From Chelatococcus caeni (GTDB lineage Bacteria; Pseudomonadota; Alphaproteobacteria; Rhizobiales; Beijerinckiaceae), in the NCBI RefSeq assembly GCF_014196925.1, contig NZ_JACIEN010000007.1, forward strand, positions 186,001-250,000: DNA of 64,000 bases, given 5' to 3'. A model generated the notes under the pieces. It saw only the letters and a list, made by a program, of their open reading frames with translations. It had not been told where the DNA came from and did not search any database. Position 1 is the first letter of the stretch; each line of letters starts with the position of its first letter. Positions 26,931 to 36,301 of this stretch are shown here, piece by piece. The translations under genes were made by a program, and so were the position numbers.

Positions 26931-28230
26931 AATCGGCTCGCTGGCCATCGGCGCGCTCGTCGTGCTGATCGCCGTGGGCATGCCCATCGGCGTGGGCATG
27001 CTCCTCGTCTCCTTCATCGGTGTCGGCCTCATCCGCAACGACGTGGTGGCGATGCGGATGCTCGGGCAGGTGGCGAACGATTCACTCGAGGAATATCTCT
27101 TCGCCGTCGTGCCTTTGTTCGTCCTGATGGGATTGCTCGTCACCACCTCCGGCGTCGGCCGCGACACCTTCGACGTCTTCCAGCGCCTCCTGCGCCGCCT
27201 GACGGCCGGGCTCGGCGTGGCGACCGTGTTCGCCAATGCCGTCTTTGCCGCGATCACCGGCATTTCCATCGCCTCGGCAACGGTCTTCGCACGCGTGGCG
27301 GTGCCGGAGATGAGACGGCACGGCTATACGCGCGCCTTCGCCACGGGCGTGGTCGCCGGCTCGTCCGTGCTGGGCATGCTGATCCCGCCGTCGCTGCTCT
27401 TCATCGTCTATGCGGTGCTGGCGGAGGAATCCGTCGGGCGCATGTTCCTGGCAGGCGTCGGCCCCGGCATCGTCCTGGCGCTGGCCTTCACGGCGACGAT
27501 CCTGCTGCTGGCCCATACCCGCAGGCCGTTCGTGTTCTCGGGCGGCGCGGACACGGCGGCCCATGAGGCCGTTGGTGCCGGAGCCCTGGCGCGCAAGGTC
27601 ATTCCGATCGCGCTCCTGATCGGCCTCGTTCTCGGCGGCCTTTACGGCGGCTTCTTCAACCCGACCGAAGCGGGCGCCGCCGGCGCCTTCGGCGCACTCG
27701 TCATCGCCGTGCTGCGCAAGTCACTCGACCGCCGCTCTTTCTGGAACCTGCTGGTGGAGACCGGGCAGATCACCGTCTCGGTCCTCTTCCTCATCCTGGC
27801 GGCGAGCTTCTTCTCCCGCATGCTCGCGCTTTCCGGCATGCCCCAGGCGCTCGCGGCGTTCTTTCTCGAAGGCCCGGTCGGCCCTTACGGATTTCTCGTC
27901 GCCTATATCGTGCTCGTGCTGCTGCTCGGCTGCCTGATCGATTCGATATCGATCATGCTGATCCTCCTGCCGATCGCGGTTCCCGTCGCGAAGGCCATCG
28001 GGCTCGATCCCATCTGGTTCGGCGTCATCACGGTGCTCGCGGTCGAGATGGGGCTTCTGACACCACCGTTCGGGCTCTCCGTCTACACGATCAAGTCGGC
28101 GATGGGGGATGCCGACCTCAAGGTCGGCGAGATCTTCCGCGGGGCCATGCCCTTCCTCGCCGCGATGCTGTTCACGCTCGTCTTGATCATCCTGTTCCCG
28201 CCGCTCGCCACCTGGCTTGCCCGGCTCTGA
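26917..28230 (+). CDS. dctM: TRAP transporter large permease (DctM)
   Basis: A 437-residue transport subunit with about 12 hydrophobic segments. Markers are AVVPLFVLMGLLVTTSGVGRD near 64, FAAITGISIASATVFARVAVPEM near 110 and EMGLLTPPFGLSVYTIK near 375. It is the last gene of the operon beginning at 22846. It converges on a cheB gene with about 190 bases between them, in which no convincing terminator was found. Confidence 0.94.
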   Translation: MSPAEIGSLAIGALVVLIAVGMPIGVGMLLVSFIGVGLIRNDVVAMRMLGQVANDSLEEYLFAVVPLFVLMGLLVTTSGVGRDTFDVFQRLLRRLTAGLGVATVFANAVFAAITGISIASATVFARVAVPEMRRHGYTRAFATGVVAGSSVLGMLIPPSLLFIVYAVLAEESVGRMFLAGVGPGIVLALAFTATILLLAHTRRPFVFSGGADTAAHEAVGAGALARKVIPIALLIGLVLGGLYGGFFNPTEAGAAGAFGALVIAVLRKSLDRRSFWNLLVETGQITVSVLFLILAASFFSRMLALSGMPQALAAFFLEGPVGPYGFLVAYIVLVLLLGCLIDSISIMLILLPIAVPVAKAIGLDPIWFGVITVLAVEMGLLTPPFGLSVYTIKSAMGDADLKVGEIFRGAMPFLAAMLFTLVLIILFPPLATWLARL

Positions 28231-28417
28231 GACGCACGAGCTCCGGCCCGGAGACCTCCCCCGCTCCTCGGCTGCAGCATCCCGCCCGCCAGATCAGCTA
28301 GGCGGTCCCGGTTCCAGTCGCCATTAACGCCGATGATGTCCTGCGATCGGATGACCGGGGCAAGCTCTTCCCGAGCCTGTGCACGGTGCAGGAGCGGCAG
28401 GGCGGCGGGCCCCCCGG

Positions 28418-29419
28418 CTATCCCGGCCCCCTTGCGACCTCCTCCATCCGTCGGACCGCGTCACGAACGACCGTGAGCTCGTGTTCATAGTCGCGGATAC
28501 GCTCGGTCCAGATATTCTGCATGAGATGATGGCCGTGCTCGGCCGCCTGCTTCTGGAGCTTGCGTGCCAGGACCACCTTCTCCTCCAGCGCACGCAGCGC
28601 ACTTGCGAGCGCGCGATGCAGGTTCTCGTCGACGGCGATGTCCATCAGTTCGGCGGTATAGGTATGGCCGACATGACAGCGATACCGCGTGAGCCCGCCC
28701 TCGTCGATCTCCCACATCACGCCGTGGCAGTCGGGGCAGGCCAGCAGGGATCGCCGGCCGATACGGTCCATGTTGTCCATGTTGGCGCGTCCCCCCTTGG
28801 CTATCTCGACCTCGAGCTTGATCTCTTGGGGAATCCTGACCTGACCGCCCGCCGGCTGATGGACGATGCTTTCGATGAGCTCCGCCATGTCCTTCAGCCT
28901 GGCGACGTGGTCGGGCTCGATCATGCGCAGGGCATTTTCCGGCATATCGGGAAAGGCCGCGTCGTCGGGATGCTGCACGATGCTCACGCCGCCACACCGG
29001 CTGACGGCCCAAAGACCCGATGCGCCATCGCCGAGCGTTCCGGTGAGCACGACCCCGACCGACCGCGATCCGCAGCAGACGGCGACCGAGCGCAACATGG
29101 GATCGAGAGCCGGCCGCGTGTTGTTCTCCCGCGGCCCGACGCCGAGCAGCAGCCTGTCGTTCTCGACCAGCAGATGGCGGTCGGGTGGCGCGATGAAGAT
29201 ATGGCCGTTCCTGAGGGGCTCCGCGTCGGTCGCGAATTTCGCCGGTAGCGGTCCCGCGCGCGAAAGCAGCTCATCCAGTACCGACTGGCGATGACTGGGC
29301 AGATGGATCGTCACGAGGATGGACGCCGGAAGGTCTGGCGGCAGCCGCTCGGCAAGATACAGGAGCGCCTCGACCCCGCCGGCCGACGTGCCGATGGCCA
29401 CGATATCCCGATTAGGCAT
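28418..29419 (-). CDS. cheB: CheB-type methylesterase without receiver domain
   Basis: A 333-residue protein with a CheB methylesterase/deamidase domain at residues 1-185. The catalytic triad is visible: Ser12 in GTSAGG, His39 in VTIHLPS and Asp131 in LTGTLGDGASG. There is no N-terminal receiver domain, so phosphorylation control is absent. The C-terminal half carries a zinc-ribbon-like CPDCHG ... CHVGH pattern near 247-272 and ends in a helical region, an architecture seen in orphan CheBs. It is divergent from the CheB-CheR-kinase hybrid, so both probably act in a non-chemotaxis signalling pathway. Confidence 0.9.
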   Translation of the reverse strand: MPNRDIVAIGTSAGGVEALLYLAERLPPDLPASILVTIHLPSHRQSVLDELLSRAGPLPAKFATDAEPLRNGHIFIAPPDRHLLVENDRLLLGVGPRENNTRPALDPMLRSVAVCCGSRSVGVVLTGTLGDGASGLWAVSRCGGVSIVQHPDDAAFPDMPENALRMIEPDHVARLKDMAELIESIVHQPAGGQVRIPQEIKLEVEIAKGGRANMDNMDRIGRRSLLACPDCHGVMWEIDEGGLTRYRCHVGHTYTAELMDIAVDENLHRALASALRALEEKVVLARKLQKQAAEHGHHLMQNIWTERIRDYEHELTVVRDAVRRMEEVARGPG

Positions 29420-29616
29420 CTTGCGCTCCGCGCTTTGCCGCCGCCTCTGAGCCAAAGCGCGCGCGCGCCGGAACGTTCCCAGTAATCTCCCCGGCAAAAT
29501 AGGCCTATGATAAGGCTGCTTCGCGGGCTTGGCGGATTGCAACTCACCCGGCATTGGATGAATTGAGCTTAACGAGCCTCATCGCCGAGCCGTGCCGACA
29601 ACGTTGGGGAGCCGCC

Positions 29617-32600
29617 GTGAACGTTATGGAAGAACAGGAAAACAGCCCGGTGATCGTCGGCATCGGCGCATCGGCAGGCGGTATCCCGGCATTGCAGGAG
29701 CTCTTCGAGGCGTTGCCGGAAACCACCGGCGCGGCCTTCGTGGTCATCATCCATCTGGATCCACGGGCGCAAAGCGAACTCGCGGCAATCCTCGCCACGC
29801 GGACGCAAATGCCGGTGGTGCAGGTGAAAGAATCGGAAAGGCTGCAGGCGGATCGTGTCTACGTCATCCCGCCGGACCGGCGTCTTGAGCTCAGCGACCA
29901 TCAGGTGACGGCCGCCACATTCGCCGAGCCACGCAACCACCGCGCACCGATAGACCTGTTCTTCCGGTCGCTCGGGGAGCATGGCGACGGCTTTGCCGTC
30001 ATTCTCTCGGGCGCGGGATCGGACGGGGCGGTCGGCGTGCGCAAGGTCAAGGAGGCTGGCGGGATCATCCTCGTGCAGGATCCCCACGAGGCGGAATATC
30101 CGTCCATGCCGCGCAGCGCGATCGCAACCGGCATCGCCGACGTGGTGCTGCCGGTGCGCGAACTCGCCGGAAGGCTGGGCGATCTCATCCGCAACAGGAA
30201 GGCCGGTGATCTGGCCGATCGCGGCCATGTCGACGAGGATTTGCTCCGGCGGGTGCTCGCTCATCTGCGGGTCCGCACCGGGCACGATTTCTCGAAGTAC
30301 AAGCGCTCGACCGTGCTCCGCCGGATCGCGCGCCGCATACAGGTCACCAGGACCGACGATATGCGGGGATACTACGAATATCTTCGCGACAACGAGGACG
30401 AGCCCCAGGCGCTGCTCAGCGACCTGCTGATCTCGGTCACGACCTTCTTCCGCGACCGCGAGGCCTTCGATGCGCTGAAAGACCAGGTTCTTCCGCAACT
30501 CTTCGGTGCAAAGCAGGCAAACGAGACGATCCGTATCTGGGTGCCCGGCTGTGCGACCGGCGAAGAGGCCTACTCGATTGCCATGCTTCTGTTGGAGGAG
30601 TCGGCACGCCACGAGGAGCGGCTTCCGGTTCAGGTCTTCGCTTCCGACATGGACGCACGCGCCCTGAACCTCGCCCGCGAAAGCCAGTATCCCTCCGCCA
30701 TCGAGGCGGATATCAACGAGGAGCGCTTGCGGCGCTTTTTCACGCGGGAGAAAGAGGGTTACAGGGTGCGGCAGGAAGTCCGCGACATGGTGCTGTTCGC
30801 CAGTCACGACCTGCTGAAGGACCCGCCGTTCTCGCGCGTCGACCTCATATCGTGCCGCAACCTGCTCATCTATCTCGACCGCGAGCTTCAGGAGCAGGTC
30901 TGCACCACGCTTCACTACGCCCTCAATCCGGGCGGGTTCCTGCTGCTCGGCTCTTCGGAATCCGCCGACAATCCTCCGGGCCTGTTCCGCATCGTCGACC
31001 GGAATGCGCGCATCTACCAGTCTTCGTCCGTGCGGGGAGAGCGGCCACGCCTTCTCCCGCGCCTGCTCGGCAACTATGCGCTGCGCGAACACGGTTTGCC
31101 CGCGGTGCGCAGCCCGGGCCCCGGCGCGGCGCTCAGTGATGCTGTGGCCCACAGGCGCGCCATCGAGAGACTTGCCCCGCCCAGCATGCTGGTCGACGAG
31201 TACCACAAGGCGGTCCATCTGTCCGAGCATGCGGGCCGGTTCGTCCAGCCCTCGGGCGGGCCGGTGAACAGCGACGTGGTGGACCTGGTGCGGCCGGAGC
31301 TCCGCTTCGAGCTGCGTTCGGCGCTCCACCGCGCCTTCGATCAGCAGCAGTCGACCCTCAGCCTGCCGATCCCGGTCCGTTTCAATGGCGCGGTTCACCG
31401 CGTGATCCTCCACGTCCATCCGATCGCGGGCGGCAACGAGCGTGAGGTGAGAACGGCGCTGGTCATGTTCATCGAAGGAGAGTCCGCCGGCGACGGTTCC
31501 GCTGCCGGCTCCAGCGACCAGACAAACGACGATACGGTGCGCAGCCTCACCGAGGAGCTGGAACTGACGCAGGCCCGGCTCAGGACCGTGCGCGAGGAAT
31601 CGGAAGCGGCCAACGAGGAGCTGCGCGCGGCCAACGAGGAACTGCAGTCGATCAACGAGGAGTACCGGTCGACCTCCGAGGAGCTGGAGACCAGCAAGGA
31701 AGAGCTGCAGTCGATCAACGAAGAGCTGCAGACGGTGAACAGCGAGCTCAAGCTCAAGCTGGAGGCGATCTCCCGGGCGCACAGCGATCTGCAGAATCTG
31801 ATGGCGGCCACGGACTTCGGCACGCTGTTTCTCGATTCCACGCTGCGGATCAAGCGTTTCACCGAGCAGGTGACGGAACTCTTCAGTGTCACGCCGAACG
31901 ACGAGGGACGCCCTATCACCGATTTCGCGCACCAGCTCGAATACGACGATCTGGTGCGGGATGCGCGCGCTGTCCTGGCCGACCTCGCCCCGATACGCCG
32001 GGAAATCCACAGCCGGCTCGGGCGCTGGTACGATGTCCGCCTGCGGCCGTACCGGACCGTCGACGACAAGATCGACGGGGTGGTGATCACGTTCGTGGAC
32101 GTGACCGACAGGCGGCATGTGGAAGAGGCGCTGCGGGCAAGCGGGCAGGAGCTGCGCCAGCAGAAGGCCCTTGTCGAGCTGTCCCGCGCGCCGATCATGG
32201 TCTGGGACTTTGACGGCGGGATCGTCGACTGGAACCGGGGCAGTGAGGAACTTTACGGCTACACACGCGACGAGGCGATTGGAAAACGCAAGGAACGGCT
32301 GCTGAAGACCGTCGTGCCGGGCTCCTCATTCGAGGCCCTGCGAAAGGAACTGGCGGAAAAAGGCTCCTGGACCGGCGAAGTAAGGCATACGAGCAAGACG
32401 GGGCGGGAGATCATCGTCGAGAGCCATATCGAACTGGAATCGCTGCAGGGCCGGCGGCTCGTGCTGGAAAGCACGCGCGATATCACCGAGCGCAAGGAAT
32501 GGGAGCGCCGCCAGCAGCTCCTGCTCAGGGAACTCACGCATCGGGTGAAGAATGCCCTCGCCGTCGTTCAGTCGATCGCGCAACAGACGCTGCGTGCCGC

Positions 32601-33165
32601 CCCCTCGCAGGAGGAGTTCGTGAAGCGGTTCAGCGGCCGGCTCGAGGCTCTGGCGGGCGCCCACGGCCTGCTCGTGCAGTCGGAATGGCTCGGCGCGGAC
32701 TTCCGGGCGCTGGCGGAAAGCCAGCTTGCCGCCCACGTGTCGGACAACCCCGGACGGCTGACGCTCGAGGGCGAGCCGGTCATGCTGGGAGCTGATCTTG
32801 CGACCCCATTCGGTCTCGTCTTGCACGAACTCGCTACCAATGCGGTGAAATATGGGGCGCTTTCCGTGCCGGAAGGCAAAGTTCACGTAAGCTGGACCGT
32901 CCTGGAGGGGAACTCCAAACGTCTTCGGGTGTTGTGGGAAGAGAGGAACGGACCTGTCGTCGCGGCTCCTGAGAGAATCGGCTTCGGGACAAGCCTTATC
33001 GAGCGCGGTATCCCGAATGCCCGAGTCAAGCGCGAGTATCGCCCGGACGGCTTCGTTTGCACGATCGAAGTTGCGCTCCACGAGGCGACCCGCGATGGAG
33101 AGACCGACAGGGCACAGCCAAAGCCGTCCGTTGGCGGGGGTGCGGGTCCTCGTGGTGGAGGATGA
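29617..33165 (+). CDS. CheB-CheR-PAS-PAS-HWE histidine kinase hybrid
   Basis: A giant 1182-residue cytosolic sensor. In order: CheB methylesterase (about 10-190, Ser19 in GASAGG); CheR methyltransferase (about 208-475, SAM motif VPGCATGEEAYSIA); a coiled coil of repeated EELQSINEE-type heptads (about 641-728); two PAS domains (about 728-831 and 848-961); and an HWE/HisKA_2 kinase (962-1182). The phospho-accepting His975 lies in LTHRVKNALAVVQSIAQQTL, and the late VLWEERNGPVV supplies the W-E signature. GTG 29617 is chosen as start behind GGGGAG; TTG 29554 and ATG 29626 also fit. The receiver gene overlaps its 3' end. Confidence 0.93.
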   Translation: MNVMEEQENSPVIVGIGASAGGIPALQELFEALPETTGAAFVVIIHLDPRAQSELAAILATRTQMPVVQVKESERLQADRVYVIPPDRRLELSDHQVTAATFAEPRNHRAPIDLFFRSLGEHGDGFAVILSGAGSDGAVGVRKVKEAGGIILVQDPHEAEYPSMPRSAIATGIADVVLPVRELAGRLGDLIRNRKAGDLADRGHVDEDLLRRVLAHLRVRTGHDFSKYKRSTVLRRIARRIQVTRTDDMRGYYEYLRDNEDEPQALLSDLLISVTTFFRDREAFDALKDQVLPQLFGAKQANETIRIWVPGCATGEEAYSIAMLLLEESARHEERLPVQVFASDMDARALNLARESQYPSAIEADINEERLRRFFTREKEGYRVRQEVRDMVLFASHDLLKDPPFSRVDLISCRNLLIYLDRELQEQVCTTLHYALNPGGFLLLGSSESADNPPGLFRIVDRNARIYQSSSVRGERPRLLPRLLGNYALREHGLPAVRSPGPGAALSDAVAHRRAIERLAPPSMLVDEYHKAVHLSEHAGRFVQPSGGPVNSDVVDLVRPELRFELRSALHRAFDQQQSTLSLPIPVRFNGAVHRVILHVHPIAGGNEREVRTALVMFIEGESAGDGSAAGSSDQTNDDTVRSLTEELELTQARLRTVREESEAANEELRAANEELQSINEEYRSTSEELETSKEELQSINEELQTVNSELKLKLEAISRAHSDLQNLMAATDFGTLFLDSTLRIKRFTEQVTELFSVTPNDEGRPITDFAHQLEYDDLVRDARAVLADLAPIRREIHSRLGRWYDVRLRPYRTVDDKIDGVVITFVDVTDRRHVEEALRASGQELRQQKALVELSRAPIMVWDFDGGIVDWNRGSEELYGYTRDEAIGKRKERLLKTVVPGSSFEALRKELAEKGSWTGEVRHTSKTGREIIVESHIELESLQGRRLVLESTRDITERKEWERRQQLLLRELTHRVKNALAVVQSIAQQTLRAAPSQEEFVKRFSGRLEALAGAHGLLVQSEWLGADFRALAESQLAAHVSDNPGRLTLEGEPVMLGADLATPFGLVLHELATNAVKYGALSVPEGKVHVSWTVLEGNSKRLRVLWEERNGPVVAAPERIGFGTSLIERGIPNARVKREYRPDGFVCTIEVALHEATRDGETDRAQPKPSVGGGAGPRGGG

Positions 33166-33487
33166 TACCTTCATCCTCATGGACCTCGAGGCTGTGATCG
33201 TGGATGCGGGGGCGGAAGTCGTTGGCCTTTGTCGATCCGTCGGCGAGGCCCTGTCGACCCTGGACACCACGCGCGTCGACGTCGCCATCCTGGATTTCGG
33301 CGTATCCGACGGCACGGTGGCGGAACTTGCCCATCGGCTGACAGCCAATGGCACGCCCTTTTGCTTCTACACCGGTCAGGTGGCGACGGACCCTCGCCTG
33401 GCGGCCTGGCATGCCCCAAAGATCATTCAAAAGCCGGCACAGCCCCGCGCAATCGTGGATACTCTGGCAACGCTGGCGGGGCGGTGA
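33095..33487 (+). CDS. single-domain response regulator (receiver)
   Basis: A 130-residue CheY-like receiver without output domain. The acidic pocket VVEDD is at about 20-24, the phospho-acceptor is Asp67 in AILDFGVSD, the switch Thr is in FCFYTGQ, and the conserved Lys is in IIQKP. It overlaps the hybrid kinase gene by 71 bases in another frame, an unusually long overlap for two real genes. Receivers of this type usually pair with HWE kinases in alphaproteobacteria, so it is the likely phosphate acceptor of the upstream protein. Confidence 0.9.
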   Translation: MERPTGHSQSRPLAGVRVLVVEDDTFILMDLEAVIVDAGAEVVGLCRSVGEALSTLDTTRVDVAILDFGVSDGTVAELAHRLTANGTPFCFYTGQVATDPRLAAWHAPKIIQKPAQPRAIVDTLATLAGR

Positions 33488-33833
33488 TCGCAGCCTCGCA
33501 GTGACCGGAATGCGCGGCTCCGTCGCCGACTGCCTAAGAGAGCTGCCGCGCCCTGACGGGGCGACACAAGCAGGCAGGCAAGCCAGATAAAGCGCAGCGG
33601 CAACAATCCATACCCGGCCATTCCACGAGTCCGCAGTCGCGGTATAAAGAACCGTAAAGCCAAGCGGAGAAAGCCATGTTCTCATGCCGTTCCCAGGTGG
33701 AACGACTAACGGGACGACAGCTGCAGCATCCGGTGGAGGTGCTTCTTCAGCAAGGGAGCTTCAGCTGATGGTCACAGCGCCCACGGGGCGCGGTCGGAGA
33801 ACGCCTTTGCCAGGTGATCGATAATCGCCCGCA
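33488..33833. other. intergenic region without recognised gene
   Basis: These 346 bases separate the convergent receiver and NTF2-like genes. A small CGCCC/GGGCG hairpin (33549-33563) follows the receiver gene and may help termination. Short open frames are present but none has a ribosome site plus recognisable protein character. Confidence 0.5.
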
Positions 33834-34397
33834 TCAGAAACGGAAGAGCTGGCGGGATTCCTCAGGCGTGATGCGGCGCGTGCTGTTGTGTTCGCGCACG
33901 ATCTTCCACCCGTCGTCGGTGCACCGCCATACGAGCGTCGAACGCGCGCGAACCGAGATGATCGGCTGGCCCTCGACTGGCTCGAGGCGCGCCGCGAATT
34001 CCAGCGTCGACGTCGACAGCTCATCGCCGACAATCGCTTCCGGGCCGTTCAGGACGAGGTGGTGGGCCCGGCGCAGTGCCCGGAACGACGGTTCCCACAA
34101 CGCGCGGTATTCCTCCGGCGAGCGAGCAATCCGGAAATCCGGAGACATGTCGTCATAGAGCACGACATCATTGGCTTCCCAGTCGTAGTACTTGCCGAGC
34201 TTCTCGCGAAAATCCCAGGATTGGCCGGCGACCGGCTTGTCCCACCCGACAAGGATCCATTCCTTGTGGAGCTCTGGGACCGAAGTTGCGCCCGAGATTG
34301 AACACCGGGCGGCCGTCCCCGATTGCGCCTGCGCCACCGTTGGCGATGCAAGCGCCACAGTTGCGGCCGCGATGATCGAGAATAGACCGATACGCAT
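33834..34397 (-). CDS. exported NTF2/SnoaL-like (DUF4440-type) protein
   Basis: A 187-residue protein with a Sec signal peptide at about 1-23 (MRIGLFSIIAAATVALAS, cleavage near AQAQ). The mature part resembles the NTF2-like fold of the SnoaL/DUF4440 group, with WEANDVVLYDDMSPDFR and a C-terminal STLVWRCTDDGWKIVREHNS strand pattern. The opening segment SVPELHKEWILVGWDKP is typical of small ketosteroid-isomerase-like proteins. AAAGGGG precedes the ATG. Its function is not known; it may be a periplasmic binding or isomerase-like protein. No operon partner is evident. Confidence 0.75.
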   Translation of the reverse strand: MRIGLFSIIAAATVALASPTVAQAQSGTAARCSISGATSVPELHKEWILVGWDKPVAGQSWDFREKLGKYYDWEANDVVLYDDMSPDFRIARSPEEYRALWEPSFRALRRAHHLVLNGPEAIVGDELSTSTLEFAARLEPVEGQPIISVRARSTLVWRCTDDGWKIVREHNSTRRITPEESRQLFRF

Positions 34398-34678
34398 GTT
34401 GGTCCCCTTTGCGTCAATGCGGCGAGCCATGAAGCCCCGTCGAAGATGAGTTGCTCGTCGCTGACCGTTCGACGGGCCGGGACCGAGAATACGGGATCGG
34501 GATCGCCCACGCGGTTGAGCCGATCTGCTGCTCCGGCGATGCCACCACGTCCAAGGCGCAGAGATTATCTGGCCTGGACGCCCCAACGGCTCGCAATCGT
34601 CCCGGTCATTGCCTTCTCCAAATTGTGCGGGCCCGAACGTAGAGGTCGCCAATGGAGCGGACAACCTGTTCAATCATG

Positions 34679-34703
34679 ACCAGTCTGGTAAGGTTAGCTA
34701 ACC
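34679..34703. promoter_or_regulatory. two adjacent palindromes
   Basis: ACCAGTCTGGT (34679-34689) and GGTTAGCTAACC (34692-34703) lie just before the degraded regulator remnant at 34705. They look like operator sites left over from a divergent regulator/target pair. Confidence 0.5.
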
Positions 34704-34704
34704 A

Positions 34705-34830
34705 ATGGCCGCCGGCCCGACCAGCTTCTCCGTCTTTCTGGCCGTTGCAGAGGCGCGGAGCTTTCGCGCCAGGGCCCGGGCATTTGGGTGTGAGCGATCG
34801 GCAGAAGCGCGCGCTCCATGCTCGCCGGTG
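34705..34830 (+). pseudogene. remnant of a LysR-type regulator N-terminus
   Basis: The frame from ATG 34705 reads FSVFLAVAEARSFRARARAFG, close to the start of a LysR helix-turn-helix (compare FLAVVRAGGFRGAARASG in the intact regulator at 37376). It then loses similarity. A neighbouring frame reads LGVSDRQKRA at the place where the recognition helix should continue, hinting at a frameshift. No effector domain follows, because the PfpI gene on the other strand begins to occupy the DNA. This is probably a decayed copy; it is too short to be certain. Confidence 0.45.
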
Positions 34831-34886
34831 CGATTGGTGGGCAAGCCCAATCGGCATCCTCGCTCACCCCGTCGGCGCTCTTGTGA

Positions 34887-35573
34887 CTACTTGCCCGCGC
34901 GCAGCTGCGAGAGGAGCCGCTCCGCCGTGGGGGTCGACGATGCCGGATTCTGGCCGGTGATCAGCAAGCCGTCGCTCACAACGTGAGGTGCCCAGTCCGG
35001 CCCTTTGGTGTAGATGCCGCCCTTGGCCTCCAGCTCGTCCTCGACCAGGAACGGCACCACATCGGTCAATTCGACGGCTGCTTCCTCGGTGTTGCTGAAA
35101 CCCGTGACCTGCTTGCCTTCGACCAGCGGGCGGCCTTCCGGTGTCTTGGCGTGACGCAGCACGCCCGGCGCATGGCAGACGAGCGCGACCGGCTTGCCAG
35201 CGGTGATAAAGGATTCGATCAGCGCGACCGAATGCTTGTCTTCGGCCAGATCCCACAACGGGCCGTGACCACCGGGGTAGAACACCGTGTCGAAATCGGC
35301 CTGCGACACGCTGTCCAGGCGCACGGTCGCCGCCAGCTGCGCGTTTGCCTGCGGGTCCGCCGCGAAGCGGCGGGTTTCGTCGGTTTGAAACGCCGGCTCG
35401 TTGCTCTTGGGATCGAGCGGCGGCTGCCCGCCCTTGGGCGAGGCCAGCACGATCTCCGCCCCGGCGTCCTTGAGGGCGTAATAGGGAGCGGCCAGTTCTT
35501 CGAGCCAGAAGCCGGTCTTGCGACCGGTGTCGCCGAGTTGATCGTGCGAGGTCAAGACGATCAGGACTTTCAT
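34887..35573 (-). CDS. DJ-1/PfpI family protein (Hsp31-like)
   Basis: A 228-residue cytosolic protein of the DJ-1/PfpI glutamine-amidotransferase-like superfamily, Hsp31/glyoxalase III branch. The nucleophile Cys133 is in VALVCHAPGVL, the supporting Glu is in GFWLEELA near residue 25, and FYPGGHGPLWDL lies near 98. Members detoxify methylglyoxal or repair glycated molecules, or serve as chaperones. It lies downstream of a tetR gene on the same strand. A 15-bp dyad 32 bases upstream is repeated upstream of that tetR, so it is likely its regulatory target. Confidence 0.92.
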   Translation of the reverse strand: MKVLIVLTSHDQLGDTGRKTGFWLEELAAPYYALKDAGAEIVLASPKGGQPPLDPKSNEPAFQTDETRRFAADPQANAQLAATVRLDSVSQADFDTVFYPGGHGPLWDLAEDKHSVALIESFITAGKPVALVCHAPGVLRHAKTPEGRPLVEGKQVTGFSNTEEAAVELTDVVPFLVEDELEAKGGIYTKGPDWAPHVVSDGLLITGQNPASSTPTAERLLSQLRAGK

Positions 35574-35604
35574 GGTGACGTTCTCCAGGTTGACAGCTAT
35601 ATAT

Positions 35605-35619
35605 TAGACCGGTCGTCTA
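35605..35619. promoter_or_regulatory. 15-bp operator dyad upstream of the PfpI gene
   Basis: TAGACCGGTCGTCTA, an inverted repeat of TAGAC/GTCTA. It sits next to an AT-rich TAATATA that can serve as a leftward -10. The same 15 bases recur at 36302-36316 in front of tetR. Confidence 0.8.
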
Positions 35620-35675
35620 TGGAGTGGACGTAAAGGTCGCACTTCGCCTGGAAGTGCGAGGCCCCTTTCTTCCGG

Positions 35676-36281
35676 TCAGGGGGAAAGATGCAGCATCTGG
35701 CGCGTGCTCGTCATGGCGATCTCGAAAGGCTTGGTGTTGCGGGCGATCTTCACCATCACGCTAGCCCCCAGCCACAGCTGATACAGAGTTTGCGCGACAG
35801 CAGCGGGGGTACCGTCGACGGACAGCGAACCTTCCGCCACGCCGGCCTCGATGGCGCGCGCCAGGCGATCGGTAATGCCCGAGGTTCCCCGCTTGAGCGC
35901 CAAGCGCATGGCTTCGGACAGATCGGCCACTTCCGCACCCAGCTTCACCGCCAGACACTTGCCCTGGCAGTCGTCGAACGACTGGGTGTCCTGCCAAGCC
36001 TTCCAGTAGTTCATCAGGCGCTCCGCCATGGTTAGGCCCGGCGCGCTCATCGTGGCGTCGAGGTCAGCCAGATAGTCCTCGAAGTAGCGCTCGAGCAAGG
36101 CTTCACCGAAGGCATCCTTCGAGCCGAAGTAGTGATAGAATGATCCTTTCGGAACGGCCGAAGCGGTCAATATCTCGTTGATCCCGACAGCGGAAAAGCC
36201 CTTGCCGGCCATGATGCGCTGACCATGGGCAAGGATGCTCTCACGCACGTCGCGGGCTTCGATGGCAGGTGAAGTGTCCAT
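35676..36281 (-). CDS. TetR/AcrR-family regulator
   Basis: A 201-residue repressor-type protein. The HTH is at about 12-58, with the AVPKGSFYHYFGSKDAFGEALL recognition region (in parts) of the AcuR/NemR-like branch whose members often sense electrophiles or quinones. The C-terminal domain has Cys residues in FDDCQGKCLAV near residue 105, possible sensing thiols (inference). Identical 15-bp dyads stand upstream of itself and of the downstream PfpI gene. Autoregulation and control of PfpI are thus likely. Confidence 0.92.
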   Translation of the reverse strand: MDTSPAIEARDVRESILAHGQRIMAGKGFSAVGINEILTASAVPKGSFYHYFGSKDAFGEALLERYFEDYLADLDATMSAPGLTMAERLMNYWKAWQDTQSFDDCQGKCLAVKLGAEVADLSEAMRLALKRGTSGITDRLARAIEAGVAEGSLSVDGTPAAVAQTLYQLWLGASVMVKIARNTKPFEIAMTSTRQMLHLSP

Positions 36282-36301
36282 GACGCCAACGTAGCATCGA
36301 T

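Noticed and set aside
28231-28417. Terminator or small RNA between dctM and cheB
   Set aside because: No stable inverted repeat or T-run was seen.
29470-29490. GGAACGTTCC as an extracytoplasmic-function (EcfG-type) general stress promoter of the signalling genes
   Set aside because: GGAAC is present on both strands, but no CGTT lies at the required 16-17 bases; the match is only the -35 half.
33427-33685. Possible small hydrophobic leftward protein in the gap after the receiver gene
   Set aside because: The frame runs on antisense into the receiver gene, the start lacks a clear ribosome site and the sequence resembles no family I know.
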